Below, piece after piece: positions 63,992 to 64,000 of a stretch of DNA of 64,000 bases. The stretch covers positions 43,441-107,440 of the forward strand of contig NMRB01001766.1 in the NCBI GenBank assembly GCA_002633025.1. The letters run 5' to 3'. The notes below the pieces were generated by a model. That model was not told the origin of the DNA, searched no databases, and saw only the letters and a program-made list of their open reading frames with translations. Within the stretch, counting starts at the first letter, position 1. Each line of letters begins with the position of its first letter. Origin of the DNA: Notospermus geniculatus (lineage: Eukaryota; Nemertea; Pilidiophora; Heteronemertea; Lineidae). A program made the translations under genes and the position numbers.

Positions 63992-64000
63992 CCATGCTGG

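Larger units (their letters stand above)
62044..64000. repeat. Segmental duplication, copy 2
   Basis: Same orientation as 34433-36335 and near-identical; continues past the window end. The breakpoint at 62044 lies inside the DUF6589-like reading frame. That frame is interrupted at the corresponding point in copy 1, so copy 2 appears to be the ancestral context on this side. Confidence 0.97.

Overview
The window reads as nuclear DNA of an animal, most likely a marine invertebrate. It has spliced genes with consensus GT..AG junctions and very long introns, dense MITE and foldback repeats, BEL/Pao, Penelope-type, Mutator and Tc1/mariner remnants, and one 336-base assembly gap (22772-23107) plus four isolated Ns. 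No bacterial operon, rRNA or CRISPR structure is visible. The phylum cannot be fixed from the sequence alone; the repeat style is familiar from lophotrochozoans and invertebrate deuterostomes.

Left third (1-28 kb, + strand host gene): four in-phase exons (4148-4425, 10426-10565, 13850-14015, 25680-25864) form the 3' part of a secreted trypsin-like serine protease that carries a single LDL-receptor class A module at its C-terminus. The His-57 exon and signal peptide were not found and probably lie left of position 1. The introns are packed with repeats: a ~1.7 kb foldback, TA-flanked MITEs, a deleted mariner, a complete DDE transposon (17825-20736) with a nonsense codon in its last catalytic box, its 778-bp non-autonomous derivative (27003-27780) with a 5-bp target duplication, and several ~1-kb elements with a shared hairpin architecture.

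Middle (29-31 kb, - strand): two exons encode the transmembrane segment and Pro-rich PPxY tail of a small single-pass membrane protein.

Right half (31-64 kb, mostly - strand): a mosaic of nested and duplicated transposon genes. It holds BEL/Pao gag and reverse transcriptase pieces (one fused to a P2X7-type Cys-rich domain), a RecQ-like scrap, a Mutator-like transposase, a DUF6589-like protein, PHD and OB-fold pieces, zinc-ribbon and coiled-coil exons in several copies, and an unrecognised Cys-rich protein present twice in a >=1.9-kb near-identical duplication (34433-36335 and 62044-64000). Paralogous copies let several insertions be dated against empty sites. One of these is a 129-bp Penelope-like insertion ending in a hammerhead-ribozyme motif. 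The most unusual signal is that two unrelated intronless reading frames are followed by histone-type 3' stem-loops plus a purine-rich U7-like downstream element.
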